Of a stretch of 64,000 bases of DNA, positions 44,811-52,987 are shown piece by piece. Origin of the DNA: Adhaeribacter terrigena (GTDB lineage Bacteria; Bacteroidota; Bacteroidia; Cytophagales; Hymenobacteraceae). Position numbers and translations under genes: made by a program. The DNA lies in contig NZ_JAEHFX010000011.1 in assembly GCF_016623615.1 (NCBI RefSeq), positions 62,001-126,000 of the forward strand, read 5' to 3'. The notes under the pieces are model-generated. The model worked only from the letters and a program-made list of their open reading frames with translations, was not told the origin of the DNA and made no database searches. Within the stretch, counting starts at the first letter, position 1; each line of letters begins with the position of its first letter.

Positions 44811-45719
44811 ATGTCTGAGAATAAAGTAGTACCAGTTAAGAAAAAAGGCGGCCTGGGCCGGGGTTTGAATGCCCTGATCGAAGGCAGTTACGATAAAAAA
44901 GTAGATCCGCAAATCCTTCACGAAGTAAATACCATCGCAGAGATCAAATTATCCCAGATCGAAACGAACCCGTTTCAGCCCCGCTCCCACTTCGACCAGA
45001 CTGCTTTAGAAGAACTGGCCGAATCTATTAAGGTTCAGGGCATTATCCAGCCGATCACGGTCCGTCAGTTAGACGCCAACACCTTCCAGCTTATTTCCGG
45101 GGAACGCCGTTATCAGGCTTCCAAGCTGGCTGGTCTGGAAACCATTCCGGCTTATATACGCAAGGCCGATGACCAGCAGATGCTGGAAATGGCCCTGATC
45201 GAGAACATTCAGCGCGAACAATTAAACGCCATTGAAATTGCGTTAAGCTACCAGCGTTTGCTTTCGGAATGTAACCTGAAACAGGAAGAACTCGGTGACC
45301 GCGTAGGCAAAAAACGTACGACGGTAACCAATTACCTCCGTCTGTTAAAGCTTCCGCCGGATATTCAGATCGGTTTGCGCGACCAGCAGATCTCTATGGG
45401 GCACGCCCGCGCCTTGATCAACATCGATAATATTGAATTGCAGCTGGAAGTTTACAACAAAACGGTAGCCGAAGAACTTTCGGTGCGAAAAGTGGAAGAA
45501 CTAGTTCGTAACCTTTCCAAGCCGAAAAAAGAAACTGTTGACCGCGCCGATATTCCGGCGGAGCACCAGGCAGAATTAAAAAAGGTAGAATCGCGGCTTT
45601 CGAGTCACTTCGGAACCAAAATTTACGTTAAAACCTCTAACGCCGGCAAAGGCGAAATTAAAATCCCGTTCGTATCTACCGACGACCTGAACCGGATCCT
45701 GGAGCTTTTAAACTACTAA
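44811..45719 (+). CDS. parB: Chromosome partitioning protein ParB (Spo0J)
   Basis: A 302-residue parS-binding CTPase of the ParABS system. N-terminal GGLGRGLNALI (ParA-stimulating type), QPRSHF and ISGERRYQASKLAG (boxes I and II of the CTP-binding fold), then a helix-turn-helix (KKRTTVTNYLRLLKL). The C-terminal part forms the dimerisation domain. No parS site was identified in the window. The gene is closely followed by the DUF5683 gene (6 bp). Confidence 0.96.
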   Translation: MSENKVVPVKKKGGLGRGLNALIEGSYDKKVDPQILHEVNTIAEIKLSQIETNPFQPRSHFDQTALEELAESIKVQGIIQPITVRQLDANTFQLISGERRYQASKLAGLETIPAYIRKADDQQMLEMALIENIQREQLNAIEIALSYQRLLSECNLKQEELGDRVGKKRTTVTNYLRLLKLPPDIQIGLRDQQISMGHARALINIDNIELQLEVYNKTVAEELSVRKVEELVRNLSKPKKETVDRADIPAEHQAELKKVESRLSSHFGTKIYVKTSNAGKGEIKIPFVSTDDLNRILELLNY

Positions 45720-45725
45720 GAATCT

Positions 45726-46361
45726 ATGCGGCTGAAAGCAGTACTGTTTGGTTTTATTACTTTTTGCGGCTTAAACCATAGCGTTTTTGTTTCCGCGCAA
45801 ACGGTTACTGCCCGCACTGATTCTGCCATTGTAGCTACTCCTAAACCAGATCCGGATAAAGACCGCATTATAAAAACCGAAAAAGACAAAGGCTTGAGCA
45901 AACCCGGCCGGGCAGCTTTGTTTTCGGCAGTACTTCCGGGCTTAGGTCAGGTATATAACGGACATTACTGGAAAGTGCCGGTAATTTATGCTGTGGGCGG
46001 CACGCTGGGTTATCTAATTGTCTGGAACAATGACAGGTACCAGGATTATAGCCAAGCCTATCTTTATTCAATAGATAATAACACGGAAACTGAACCTACC
46101 ATTAAGGACGAAGCAACTTCTTTAAGTACGAATGCTTTGCGTAATGGCCGTGATCTTTATCGCCGCAACCGCGACCTTTCCGTTATTTTACTGGTGCTTG
46201 CTTACGGGCTGAATATTATGGAAGCTAATGTTGGTGCGCATTTAAATGAATTCGATATTTCCGATGACCTGAGCATGAACTGGCAGCCTTCCATTCAATA
46301 CGCTGCTTTCGGCACGCAACCAACTCCCGGCCTTTCCCTTCACTTCAGACTAAAAAAATAA
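45726..46361 (+). CDS. DUF5683 domain membrane protein
   Basis: A 211-residue protein with a signal peptide (about residues 1-24). It has a Pro/Lys-rich stretch and then the DUF5683 core: GRAALFSAVLPGLGQVYNGHYWKVP, a membrane helix (VIYAVGGTLGYLIVW) and a second helix (LSVILLVLAYGLNIMEANVGAHL). Function is unknown; in Bacteroidota it is often found beside parB and dapB, as here. The signal peptide is partly encoded by a reverse copy of the dispersed repeat (45772). The stop overlaps dapB by one base. Confidence 0.85.
   Translation: MRLKAVLFGFITFCGLNHSVFVSAQTVTARTDSAIVATPKPDPDKDRIIKTEKDKGLSKPGRAALFSAVLPGLGQVYNGHYWKVPVIYAVGGTLGYLIVWNNDRYQDYSQAYLYSIDNNTETEPTIKDEATSLSTNALRNGRDLYRRNRDLSVILLVLAYGLNIMEANVGAHLNEFDISDDLSMNWQPSIQYAAFGTQPTPGLSLHFRLKK
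45753..45787 (-). repeat. Dispersed repeat, reverse copy inside the DUF5683 signal peptide
   Basis: Core TAAACCATAGCGTTTT preceded by TTACTTTTTGCGGCT; translated as TFCGLNHSVFV. Confidence 0.85.
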
Positions 46362-47077
46362 TGAAAATATTGCTTATCGGCTATGGCAAAATGGGCAAAA
46401 CCATTGAGCAATTAGCTTTAGCCAAAGGCCACGAAATTGTAGGCAAAATAGATCATGCATCAATTGCCCAACTTTCCGATTTCAATGCTCAAAACACCGA
46501 GGTAGCCATTGAATTTACCCATCCCGAAGCGGCGTTTGGCAATATTGCTTATTGTCTGGAAAACGGCATTCCGGTAGTTTCGGGCTCTACGGGATGGCAG
46601 GAGCGGATGCCGGAAGCCAAAGAACTTTGCGAAAAACACGCCGGAAGTTTCATGTATGCTTCAAATTTCAGCATTGGAGTTAACCTTTTTTTTCATTTTA
46701 ATGAATATATTGCTTCCCGAATGCAGCAATACCCGGAATATGCGATTGGGATCCGGGAAATTCATCACACTCAGAAAGTGGATCACCCAAGCGGCACGGC
46801 TATTACCACGGCCGAAGGAATTCTGAAAAGCTATCGGAACCTGGATGGTTGGGTGAATGAAGAAACGGAAACCGAAGGCAAATTACCGATCGTTTCGGAA
46901 CGCACCGACGACGTAATAGGAACGCATATTGTGCGTTATGCTTCTGCAATAGATGAAATTGAGCTGAGCCATGTGGCGCATTCGCGGACCGGTTTTGCGG
47001 CCGGGGCTTTAATGGCTGCCGAATGGCTTCCGGGTAAAAAAGGGGTTTTCGGTATGAAAGACCTGATGAACTTATAA
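46361..47077 (+). CDS. dapB: 4-hydroxy-tetrahydrodipicolinate reductase DapB
   Basis: NAD(P)H-dependent step of the lysine/diaminopimelate pathway. 238 residues. N-terminal dinucleotide motif LLIGYGKMGKT, the substrate-binding EIHHTQKVDHPSGTA (family motif E(L/I)HHxxKxDAPSGTA) and GSTGWQER. Its start overlaps the end of the DUF5683 gene by one base, indicating coupled translation. lepB follows 15 bp later. Confidence 0.95.
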   Translation: MKILLIGYGKMGKTIEQLALAKGHEIVGKIDHASIAQLSDFNAQNTEVAIEFTHPEAAFGNIAYCLENGIPVVSGSTGWQERMPEAKELCEKHAGSFMYASNFSIGVNLFFHFNEYIASRMQQYPEYAIGIREIHHTQKVDHPSGTAITTAEGILKSYRNLDGWVNEETETEGKLPIVSERTDDVIGTHIVRYASAIDEIELSHVAHSRTGFAAGALMAAEWLPGKKGVFGMKDLMNL

Positions 47078-47092
47078 CAAACTACTGAAACT

Positions 47093-48193
47093 ATGAGCGT
47101 AACTTTTTGGAAGAAAAAAGAAACCAAACCACAGGAAAAAAAAGGCTTCTTCCGGGAATGGGGCGATGCCATCTTGTTTGCCGTGGTGGCCGCTACGCTT
47201 ATTCGCTGGGCTACTTTTGAAGCCTATACCATTCCCACCCCTTCCATGGAAAGTTCGCTTTTAGTGGGCGATTACCTGTTTGTAAGCAAACTCCATTATG
47301 GTCCGCGTACGCCAATAACGCCTTTACAGGTTCCGCTTACCCACCAGACCATCTGGGGCACCAGCATTCCTTCTTACTCCGACATTATTCAGCTGAAACA
47401 ATACCGGTTACCAGGTTTTACCAGCGTGAAGAACAACGATGTAGTAGTATTTAATGTGCCTTTCGAAGACCATCATCCGCCCGATCTGAGAACCAACTAC
47501 ATTAAGCGCTGCGTAGGCATTGCCGGCGATGTGCTGGAAGTACGGGATATGCAGGTTTATATTAACGGCAAACCGGCCGAAAACCCGGAAGGAATGCAGA
47601 ACCGTTACCTGCTGGAAACCACTACCATGCTGGACGCTGATTTTTTCCGGAACCTGGGCATTAGCCTGGCCGGTATTCAGCCGATACAAGGTGGCTACGT
47701 GGTAGATTGCACGCCGGAACAGGCCGAAAAATTCAAGGGTATGAATTTTATTAAGACCGTTCATTTAGATAAAGATGTACCCGGCCGTGCCGATGCAGAA
47801 GTTTACCCGCATACCCCGAGCGTGCTGAAATGGAACCGCGATAACTACGGCCCGATCATGATCCCGAAAGAAGGCCAGACCATTAAACTTACCCCGGAAA
47901 ATGCGGCCATATACGAAACGGTGATCCGGAAATATGAAGGTAATAAAAATGTAGGTTTTGAAAACGGAGTTATTTCTGTAGAAGGAAAGCCACTCTCGGA
48001 ATATACTTTCAAGCAGGATTATTACTTTATGATGGGTGATAACCGCCATAACTCCGCTGACTCCCGTTACTGGGGTTTTGTACCGGAAGATCACGTGGTT
48101 GGCAAAGCCGTTTTAGTCTGGATGTCGATGGATCCGAATGGCGGCGTTTCCGGTAAAATCCGCTGGAACCGTCTTTTTAATCTGATAGACTAA
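47093..48193 (+). CDS. lepB: Signal peptidase I LepB
   Basis: Membrane protease that removes Sec/Tat signal peptides. A 366-residue protein with one N-terminal membrane segment (about residues 25-42). Catalytic Ser51 is in IPTPSMESSLL. Lys138 is in YIKRCVGIAGD. Box E, MGDNRHNSADSRYWG, is near residue 320. A large insertion between boxes D and E (about 165-290) is usual in Bacteroidota. It is the last gene of the parAB-DUF5683-dapB-lepB run and has a clear terminator. Confidence 0.95.
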   Translation: MSVTFWKKKETKPQEKKGFFREWGDAILFAVVAATLIRWATFEAYTIPTPSMESSLLVGDYLFVSKLHYGPRTPITPLQVPLTHQTIWGTSIPSYSDIIQLKQYRLPGFTSVKNNDVVVFNVPFEDHHPPDLRTNYIKRCVGIAGDVLEVRDMQVYINGKPAENPEGMQNRYLLETTTMLDADFFRNLGISLAGIQPIQGGYVVDCTPEQAEKFKGMNFIKTVHLDKDVPGRADAEVYPHTPSVLKWNRDNYGPIMIPKEGQTIKLTPENAAIYETVIRKYEGNKNVGFENGVISVEGKPLSEYTFKQDYYFMMGDNRHNSADSRYWGFVPEDHVVGKAVLVWMSMDPNGGVSGKIRWNRLFNLID

Positions 48194-48250
48194 TTAAATT
48201 GTTAATTGTTAAATGGTTTTATGGTTAAATGGTTTAATTGTTAAATCGTA
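48194..48250. repeat. TTAAATGG/TTAATTG word array after lepB
   Basis: Repeated ATTGTTAA and TTAAATGGTTT words directly after the lepB stop. Confidence 0.65.
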
Positions 48251-48261
48251 TAATAGAACCT

Positions 48262-48295
48262 AAAAAAAGCGCTGAATTTCTTCAGCGCTTTTTTT
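48262..48295 (+). terminator. Terminator of the dapB-lepB run
   Basis: AAAAAAAGCGCTGAA / TTCAGCGCTTTTTTT perfect stem with a 4-base loop. Confidence 0.92.
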
Positions 48296-48328
48296 ATTGA
48301 GTTTTTGGGGCTAAAAGCATACCGTTTT
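48294..48328 (-). repeat. Dispersed repeat, reverse copy
   Basis: Core AAAAGCATACCGTTTT preceded by GAGTTTTTGGGGCT. Confidence 0.85.
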
Positions 48329-48420
48329 AAAATTTCCATTCTAAAATATTCAAATAAGAATCTATTTAAAATAAAAGGGTACCGAAGACGCTATGGTCGC
48401 TGATGTTGATCTTATTAAGA

Positions 48421-48485
48421 GCAATCAACCATTTAACCATAAAACAATTTAACAATCAAACCATTTAACAATTTAACCAGTAAAC
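48421..48485. repeat. AACCATTTAAC/AACAATTTAAC word array next to ung
   Basis: Six or so words of the type CAACCATTTAA / CAATTTAA in a row, ending at the ung stop codon. Confidence 0.65.
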
Positions 48486-49148
48486 CTACCAATCGATTTC
48501 TTTTTTGCCGTGGGCTTTTAAATAAGCATTTGCTTTGCTGAAGTGATGCGTACCGAAGAAGCCTTTATCGGCAGCGAAAGGCGACGGATGGGCGGCTTTT
48601 AGAACCAGGTGTTTTGTATCGTCAATAATAACGCCTTTCTTTTGCGCGTAGGCACCCCAAAGCATGAATACCAGGTTCTTTTTCCCGTCCGACAATTTTT
48701 TAATAACAGCATCGGTAAACGTTTCCCAGCCTTTATTCTGGTGCGAACCAGCCGTATTAGCTCTAACCGTTAATGTGGCATTCAGCAATAAAACACCTTG
48801 TTCAGCCCAGCGTTCCAGGTTGCCGCTGGCCGGAATTTCTTTTCCCAGGTCATCTTTAATTTCTTTGAAGATATTGCGGAGCGATGGCGGCGTTCTGATT
48901 CCTTCGTTCACAGAAAAGGCTAACCCGTTGGCTTGCCCGGGACCGTGATATGGGTCCTGGCCCAGTATTACCACTTCTACTTTATCGAACGGACATTCTT
49001 CAAAAGCGTGAAAGATCTGCTTACCCGGCGGAAAAATCTGCTGCGAAGCGTATTCCTGTTTAACAAATGCGATCAGGTCCCGAAAATATTGCTTTTCAAA
49101 TTCCGGTTGCAGTGCTTTTTGCCAGCTTTCTTCTATCTTTACAATCAT
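48486..49148 (-). CDS. ung: Uracil-DNA glycosylase (family 1)
   Basis: Removes uracil from DNA. The 220-residue protein has the water-activating loop GQDPYHG with catalytic Asp65, LLNATLTV, and the leucine/minor-groove loop HPSPF with His187. Length is normal for Ung. Single gene with no visible terminator; a word array adjoins its 3' end. Confidence 0.96.
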   Translation of the reverse strand: MIVKIEESWQKALQPEFEKQYFRDLIAFVKQEYASQQIFPPGKQIFHAFEECPFDKVEVVILGQDPYHGPGQANGLAFSVNEGIRTPPSLRNIFKEIKDDLGKEIPASGNLERWAEQGVLLLNATLTVRANTAGSHQNKGWETFTDAVIKKLSDGKKNLVFMLWGAYAQKKGVIIDDTKHLVLKAAHPSPFAADKGFFGTHHFSKANAYLKAHGKKEIDW

Positions 49149-49267
49149 AAGCCAGTTTTACTTTTTCGGATTAAAAGAGTACCATATATTTTTTTCCCGC
49201 GTAATATTACGTAAACTTATCCCGGAAAATAGCTGTTTAGAAGACAAATATTTACGCTGCTTTTTAT

Positions 49268-49654
49268 ATGGATACCCAGACAACCCAAGGCGTTCAAGTA
49301 ACGGTTACTACCAACTACCTGCCCGATTATTCGAGCCCGGGCCAGCAGCATTTTGTATTTGCCTACAAGATCACCATTCAGAACAATAGCGAATTTACCG
49401 TAAAACTGCTCCGCCGCTACTGGCAAATCTTCGATTCTAACGGCACTGTGCGCGAAGTGGAAGGCGAAGGCGTGGTGGGCCAGCAGCCTACCTTAGAGCC
49501 CGGCGAATCGCATCAATACGTTTCGGGCTGCAATTTAAAAACCGGTATTGGTAAAATGACCGGTCATTACACCATGGAACGCCTGGTGGACGGCCGAGAG
49601 TTTAAAGTAGAAATTCCGGAATTTGTTTTGATCGTACCTTATAAACTGAATTAA
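49268..49654 (+). CDS. apaG: ApaG family protein
   Basis: A 128-residue single-domain protein of the ApaG family (FnIII-like beta sandwich). Segments: FVFAYKITIQNNSE, LLRRYWQIFDSNG, EVEGEGVVGQQPTLEPGESHQY and GHYTMERL. In E. coli ApaG is linked to cation tolerance; its molecular function is unclear. It lies 6 bp before a methyltransferase gene and probably shares its transcript. Confidence 0.93.
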   Translation: MDTQTTQGVQVTVTTNYLPDYSSPGQQHFVFAYKITIQNNSEFTVKLLRRYWQIFDSNGTVREVEGEGVVGQQPTLEPGESHQYVSGCNLKTGIGKMTGHYTMERLVDGREFKVEIPEFVLIVPYKLN

Positions 49655-49660
49655 GCTTTC

Positions 49661-50446
49661 GTGTTTCCTATCCGGCTTGCCGCAAAATACGCGCAGCATT
49701 TAACCCGCTCTTTCCGCCTGCACGGCATTCATTCGCCGTTCGTTTTCAATCTGCAGCACCAGGTTATAGACCACAAAGGTACCTTTGGCGCCTACCTGGT
49801 AATAGAAGATCTGCGCCATATTCTGCTGGAAGATAACCGGAAAATTACGATCAAAGATTTTGGCGCCGGCTCCAGAACCAACGCCGGTCGTACCCGGAAA
49901 GTTAAAGACATTGCCCTCCATTCGGCGAAAGCGCCTAAACATGCCCAGCTGTTATTCCGGCTCGTAAATCATTTCGCGCCCCAGACCATTTTCGACCTGG
50001 GTACTTCGCTTGGTTTAACTACGGCTTATTTAGCTTCGGCGCGGCGCGGCAGCACCGTTTATACTTTTGAAGGCTGCCCGGAAACGGCTTCCCTGGCCCG
50101 CGAAAATTTCAAAAGCCTGAAGCTGGGTAATATTCAGTTAGCAGAAGGAAACCTGGACGAAACGCTATCCGAAACACTTAAAAAAGTAGATAAAGTAAAT
50201 TTTGCTTTCCTGGATGGCAACCACCGTTACGAACCCACCATGCGCTATTTCCGGCAACTGCTGGCTAAAGCCGACGAGAATTCCGTTTTTGTGATAGACG
50301 ACATTTACTGGAGCGCCGAAATGGAACGCGCCTGGAAAGAGATTGCCGCCCTGCCGGAAGTTACCGTAGCCCTGGATCTGTTCCAGATCGGTATCGTTTT
50401 CTTCCGGAAAAGTCAGGTAAAGGAATATTTTACGATTCGGTATTAA
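49661..50446 (+). CDS. Class I SAM-dependent methyltransferase
   Basis: A 261-residue protein with a Rossmann methyltransferase core: FDLGTSLGLTTAYLA (SAM-binding motif I, about residues 107-121), VYTFEGCPETASLA (acidic residue of motif II) and FAFLDGNHRYEPT. The layout resembles O-methyltransferases acting on small molecules, but the substrate is not predictable. The start is a GTG six bases after apaG. It is followed 8 bp later by the DUF2071 gene, so apaG, this gene and DUF2071 look like one operon. Confidence 0.82.
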   Translation: MFPIRLAAKYAQHLTRSFRLHGIHSPFVFNLQHQVIDHKGTFGAYLVIEDLRHILLEDNRKITIKDFGAGSRTNAGRTRKVKDIALHSAKAPKHAQLLFRLVNHFAPQTIFDLGTSLGLTTAYLASARRGSTVYTFEGCPETASLARENFKSLKLGNIQLAEGNLDETLSETLKKVDKVNFAFLDGNHRYEPTMRYFRQLLAKADENSVFVIDDIYWSAEMERAWKEIAALPEVTVALDLFQIGIVFFRKSQVKEYFTIRY

Positions 50447-50454
50447 AACGTTTT

Positions 50455-51162
50455 ATGGCAAATTTCTTAACTGCAGAATGGCGTAAACTGGCTTTTGCTA
50501 ATTATGTTATAGATCCGGAAATTCTCAGCAAATACGTACCCGCCAAAACCGAATTAGATTTCTGGAACGGTGATTGTTTTGTGAGTCTGGTCGGTTTTAA
50601 GTTTTGCAACACCCGCCTTAAAGGTTTTCGTGTACCTTTCCATACCGATTTCGAAGAAGTGAACCTCCGTTTTTACGTGCGTCATAAAAAGAATGGAGCA
50701 TGGAAGCGAGGCGTGGTTTTTATTAAAGAGATCGTACCTAAACCTGCCATCACGTTTGTAGCGAATACGATCTATAAAGAAAATTACGTAACCGTACCTA
50801 TGGATCACCTCTGGGAACATTCCGATAATGATCTGAAAGTAGGGTACCGGTGGAAATCCGGGAACTGGAATACGTTTGAACTGCTAGCCGAAAATTCGTT
50901 ACAGGAGATCGTTACCGGTAGCCAGGAAGAATTTATAACGGAACATTACTGGGGCTATGCGCAAGCTTCCCAGGACAAAACTTCTGAATACGAAGTGACG
51001 CATCCCTGCTGGCAGGTTTACCCGGTAAAAAATTATAAAATCGAGGTCGATTTTGGCAAAATTTATAGTCCGGAATTCAGCTTTCTTGCCACCGAAAAGC
51101 CCAAAACTACTTTCCTAGCCGAAGGTTCGGAAATAAGTGTAAAACCCGGAATATTCTTTTAA
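50455..51162 (+). CDS. DUF2071 (YqjF-like) family protein
   Basis: A 235-residue protein of the DUF2071/YqjF family (structurally related to acetoacetate-decarboxylase-like folds). Recognised by AEWRKLAFANYVIDPE, then FVSLVGFKFCNTRLKG and EEVNLRFYVRH. Function unknown. Last gene of the apaG-methyltransferase-DUF2071 run. Its stop overlaps the terminator stem. Confidence 0.85.
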   Translation: MANFLTAEWRKLAFANYVIDPEILSKYVPAKTELDFWNGDCFVSLVGFKFCNTRLKGFRVPFHTDFEEVNLRFYVRHKKNGAWKRGVVFIKEIVPKPAITFVANTIYKENYVTVPMDHLWEHSDNDLKVGYRWKSGNWNTFELLAENSLQEIVTGSQEEFITEHYWGYAQASQDKTSEYEVTHPCWQVYPVKNYKIEVDFGKIYSPEFSFLATEKPKTTFLAEGSEISVKPGIFF

Positions 51163-51201
51163 ACAAAACAGCCACCGAAATATAGGGTGGCTGTTTTGTT
51201 T
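51161..51201. terminator. Bidirectional terminator between DUF2071 and kdsA
   Basis: 16-bp perfect stem, AAACAAAACAGCCACC / GGTGGCTGTTTTGTTT, between convergent genes. Confidence 0.9.
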
Positions 51202-51301
51202 GATTTACAGGATCATTTGCTAGTAGGAACTTAAACCAGCAAATGCGTTCCGGAATGATTAATAAAGATAGTCAAAGATAGTTCCTTCGATTCAGTAAAA
51301 A

Positions 51302-52111
51302 TTACCGGATCGACTGCCGCACTTTCACCAATCTTTCCAATAGGATTTCCAGGTTATCCAATGCCAGCATATTCGCGCCGTCCGATTTGGCGGTTACCGG
51401 CGTGGGGTGCGTTTCAATGAACAAACCATCGGCTCCTACGGCAATAGCCGCTTTGGCAATTGTTTCGATCAGGGCCGGTTGTCCACCGGTAACGCCGGAG
51501 GTTTGGTTAGGCTGCTGCAAGGAATGCGTTACATCCATTACTACCGGCACTCCAAAGCTTTGCATGATCGGTAAATTCCGGAAATCGACTACCATATCGG
51601 AATAACCGAAAGAATTTCCGCGGTCGGTCAGAATGATATTTTCGTTACCTGAATCGCGGAGTTTCCCAACGGCAAATTGCATGGCTTCGCCGGAAAGGAA
51701 CTGGCCTTTTTTTACGTTTACGGTTTTGCCGGTATTGGCAGCTGCTACCAGCAAATCGGTCTGGCGGCAAAGGAAAGCCGGGATCTGCAGCACATCTACG
51801 TATTCAGCCGCCATGGCTGCTTCAGCACTTTCATGAATATCGGTTACGGTTGGAACGTTAAAGGTCTCTCCTACTTTGCGCAGAATTTTCAGAGCTTTTT
51901 CATCACCAATACCGGTAAAAGAATCGAGGCGCGAGCGGTTGGCTTTGCGGTAAGATCCTTTAAAAATAAACGGGATCTGCAGGCGGTCGGTAATGGCTTT
52001 TATGCGTTCGGCAATTTCCAAAGCCATTTCTTCGCCTTCTATGGCGCAGGGCCCGGCCATTAAAAAAAAATTACCGGATTCAGTATTGCGTAAGTTCGGT
52101 ATGTTCAGCAT
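51302..52111 (-). CDS. kdsA: 3-deoxy-8-phosphooctulonate synthase KdsA
   Basis: Condenses arabinose-5-phosphate and PEP to KDO-8-phosphate for lipopolysaccharide. 269 residues, normal length. FFLMAGPCAIEG, FKGSYRKANRS, CRQTDLLVAAA and DVTHSLQQPNQTSGVTGGQ are family signatures. The N-terminal codons include a run of nine T on the coding strand (about 52063-52071). Single gene. Confidence 0.96.
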   Translation of the reverse strand: MLNIPNLRNTESGNFFLMAGPCAIEGEEMALEIAERIKAITDRLQIPFIFKGSYRKANRSRLDSFTGIGDEKALKILRKVGETFNVPTVTDIHESAEAAMAAEYVDVLQIPAFLCRQTDLLVAAANTGKTVNVKKGQFLSGEAMQFAVGKLRDSGNENIILTDRGNSFGYSDMVVDFRNLPIMQSFGVPVVMDVTHSLQQPNQTSGVTGGQPALIETIAKAAIAVGADGLFIETHPTPVTAKSDGANMLALDNLEILLERLVKVRQSIR

Positions 52112-52164
52112 TCTAGTGATTAATGAATAATGATTAGTGATTAATATTCCTGAATTAGCAGGTT

Positions 52165-52199
52165 GAAACGCTAGGGTTTTCGGCCTAAAAAGTCTGTGG
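52165..52199 (+). repeat. Dispersed repeat, forward copy
   Basis: Core GAAACGCTAGGGTTTT, tail CGGCCTAAAAAGTCTGTGG; near consensus. Confidence 0.88.
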
Positions 52200-52273
52200 C
52201 TGGATTTAGAAAAGCAGCGATCCGAATTTGTGAATTTTTTAATGCATTTTCAAAACTTCAAATCTCCAAATTT

Positions 52274-52867
52274 TCAAATCGCCTTCCTTTCCAGGATCAT
52301 AAACAATTCGTGACCGGCGCGCGGCTTTACCGAGTTGTAGGCGGGTGCAAAGGTACGGAAATGAAAATAAGGCTCGAAATACGCTCGGTATTCTGCGGCA
52401 CTTCCCCCAAACGGCGGACCGGGCTTTTCAAAAGTGGTATCAAACAGCAAGCCCACCAGTTTCCCACCGGGTTTTAACAGTTCAGCGCATTTTTTGGCAT
52501 AAGCAGGCCGCAATTCCGGGTTCAGGGCGCAGAAAAAAGTCTGCTCCAGAATCAGGTCGAACGTGTCCTGGATCTCAAAAAAATTCTGGTACAGCAAATG
52601 CGCTGCCGGAAAATCCGGGAGGCGTTGTTTTAAAGTTAGCAAAGGCGCTTCGGCAAAATCGGCCACGTACACTTCTGTGAAACCCTGCTGGTGCAGATAT
52701 TCGGCTTCGTAGGCATTTCCGGCGCCGGGGATCAGAATTTTTAATTTCTGGCTCGATAATTGGGAAGCGTAGGCCTTCAATGGAGGGGAAACCGCACCCA
52801 GATCCCAGCCGGTTTGGGCGTTTAAATAGCGGTTTTGCCAATATTCGGAGCTTAGTTTCGTTTCCAT
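52274..52867 (-). CDS. TPMT-family SAM-dependent methyltransferase
   Basis: A 197-residue methyltransferase resembling thiopurine S-methyltransferases. The N-terminal YWQNRYLNAQTGWDLGAVSPP is typical. SAM motif ILIPGAGNAYEAEYL (about residues 60-74), acidic VADFAEA, and LILEQTFFCAL. These enzymes methylate thiols, halides or metalloids; the substrate is unknown here. I use the ATG at 52867 because the longer upstream frame runs through the promoter of the divergent gene. Confidence 0.85.
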   Translation of the reverse strand: METKLSSEYWQNRYLNAQTGWDLGAVSPPLKAYASQLSSQKLKILIPGAGNAYEAEYLHQQGFTEVYVADFAEAPLLTLKQRLPDFPAAHLLYQNFFEIQDTFDLILEQTFFCALNPELRPAYAKKCAELLKPGGKLVGLLFDTTFEKPGPPFGGSAAEYRAYFEPYFHFRTFAPAYNSVKPRAGHELFMILERKAI

Positions 52868-52907
52868 TTTATATTTTTTTTGCAAGCTAATGATTTTTAG
52901 CGGCACG

Positions 52908-52938
52908 TTTGCAATAGCGGCAGATAACCGTATTTTTG
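52908..52938 (+). promoter_or_regulatory. Complete Bacteroidota promoter (TTTG-N19-TATTTTTG)
   Basis: -33 TTTG at 52908-52911, exactly 19 bp spacer, -7 TATTTTTG at 52931-52938, 50 bp before the coiled-coil gene. This is the best promoter in the window. Confidence 0.78.
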
Positions 52939-52987
52939 CAAACTGCGTAACCGCAACCTGACGATTAAAAACCAAAAACAAACAAGT

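Noticed and set aside
43943-45719. A parS site near parA/parB
   Set aside because: I looked for a TGTTTCACGTGAAACA-like palindrome and did not find one in this window; it may lie elsewhere.
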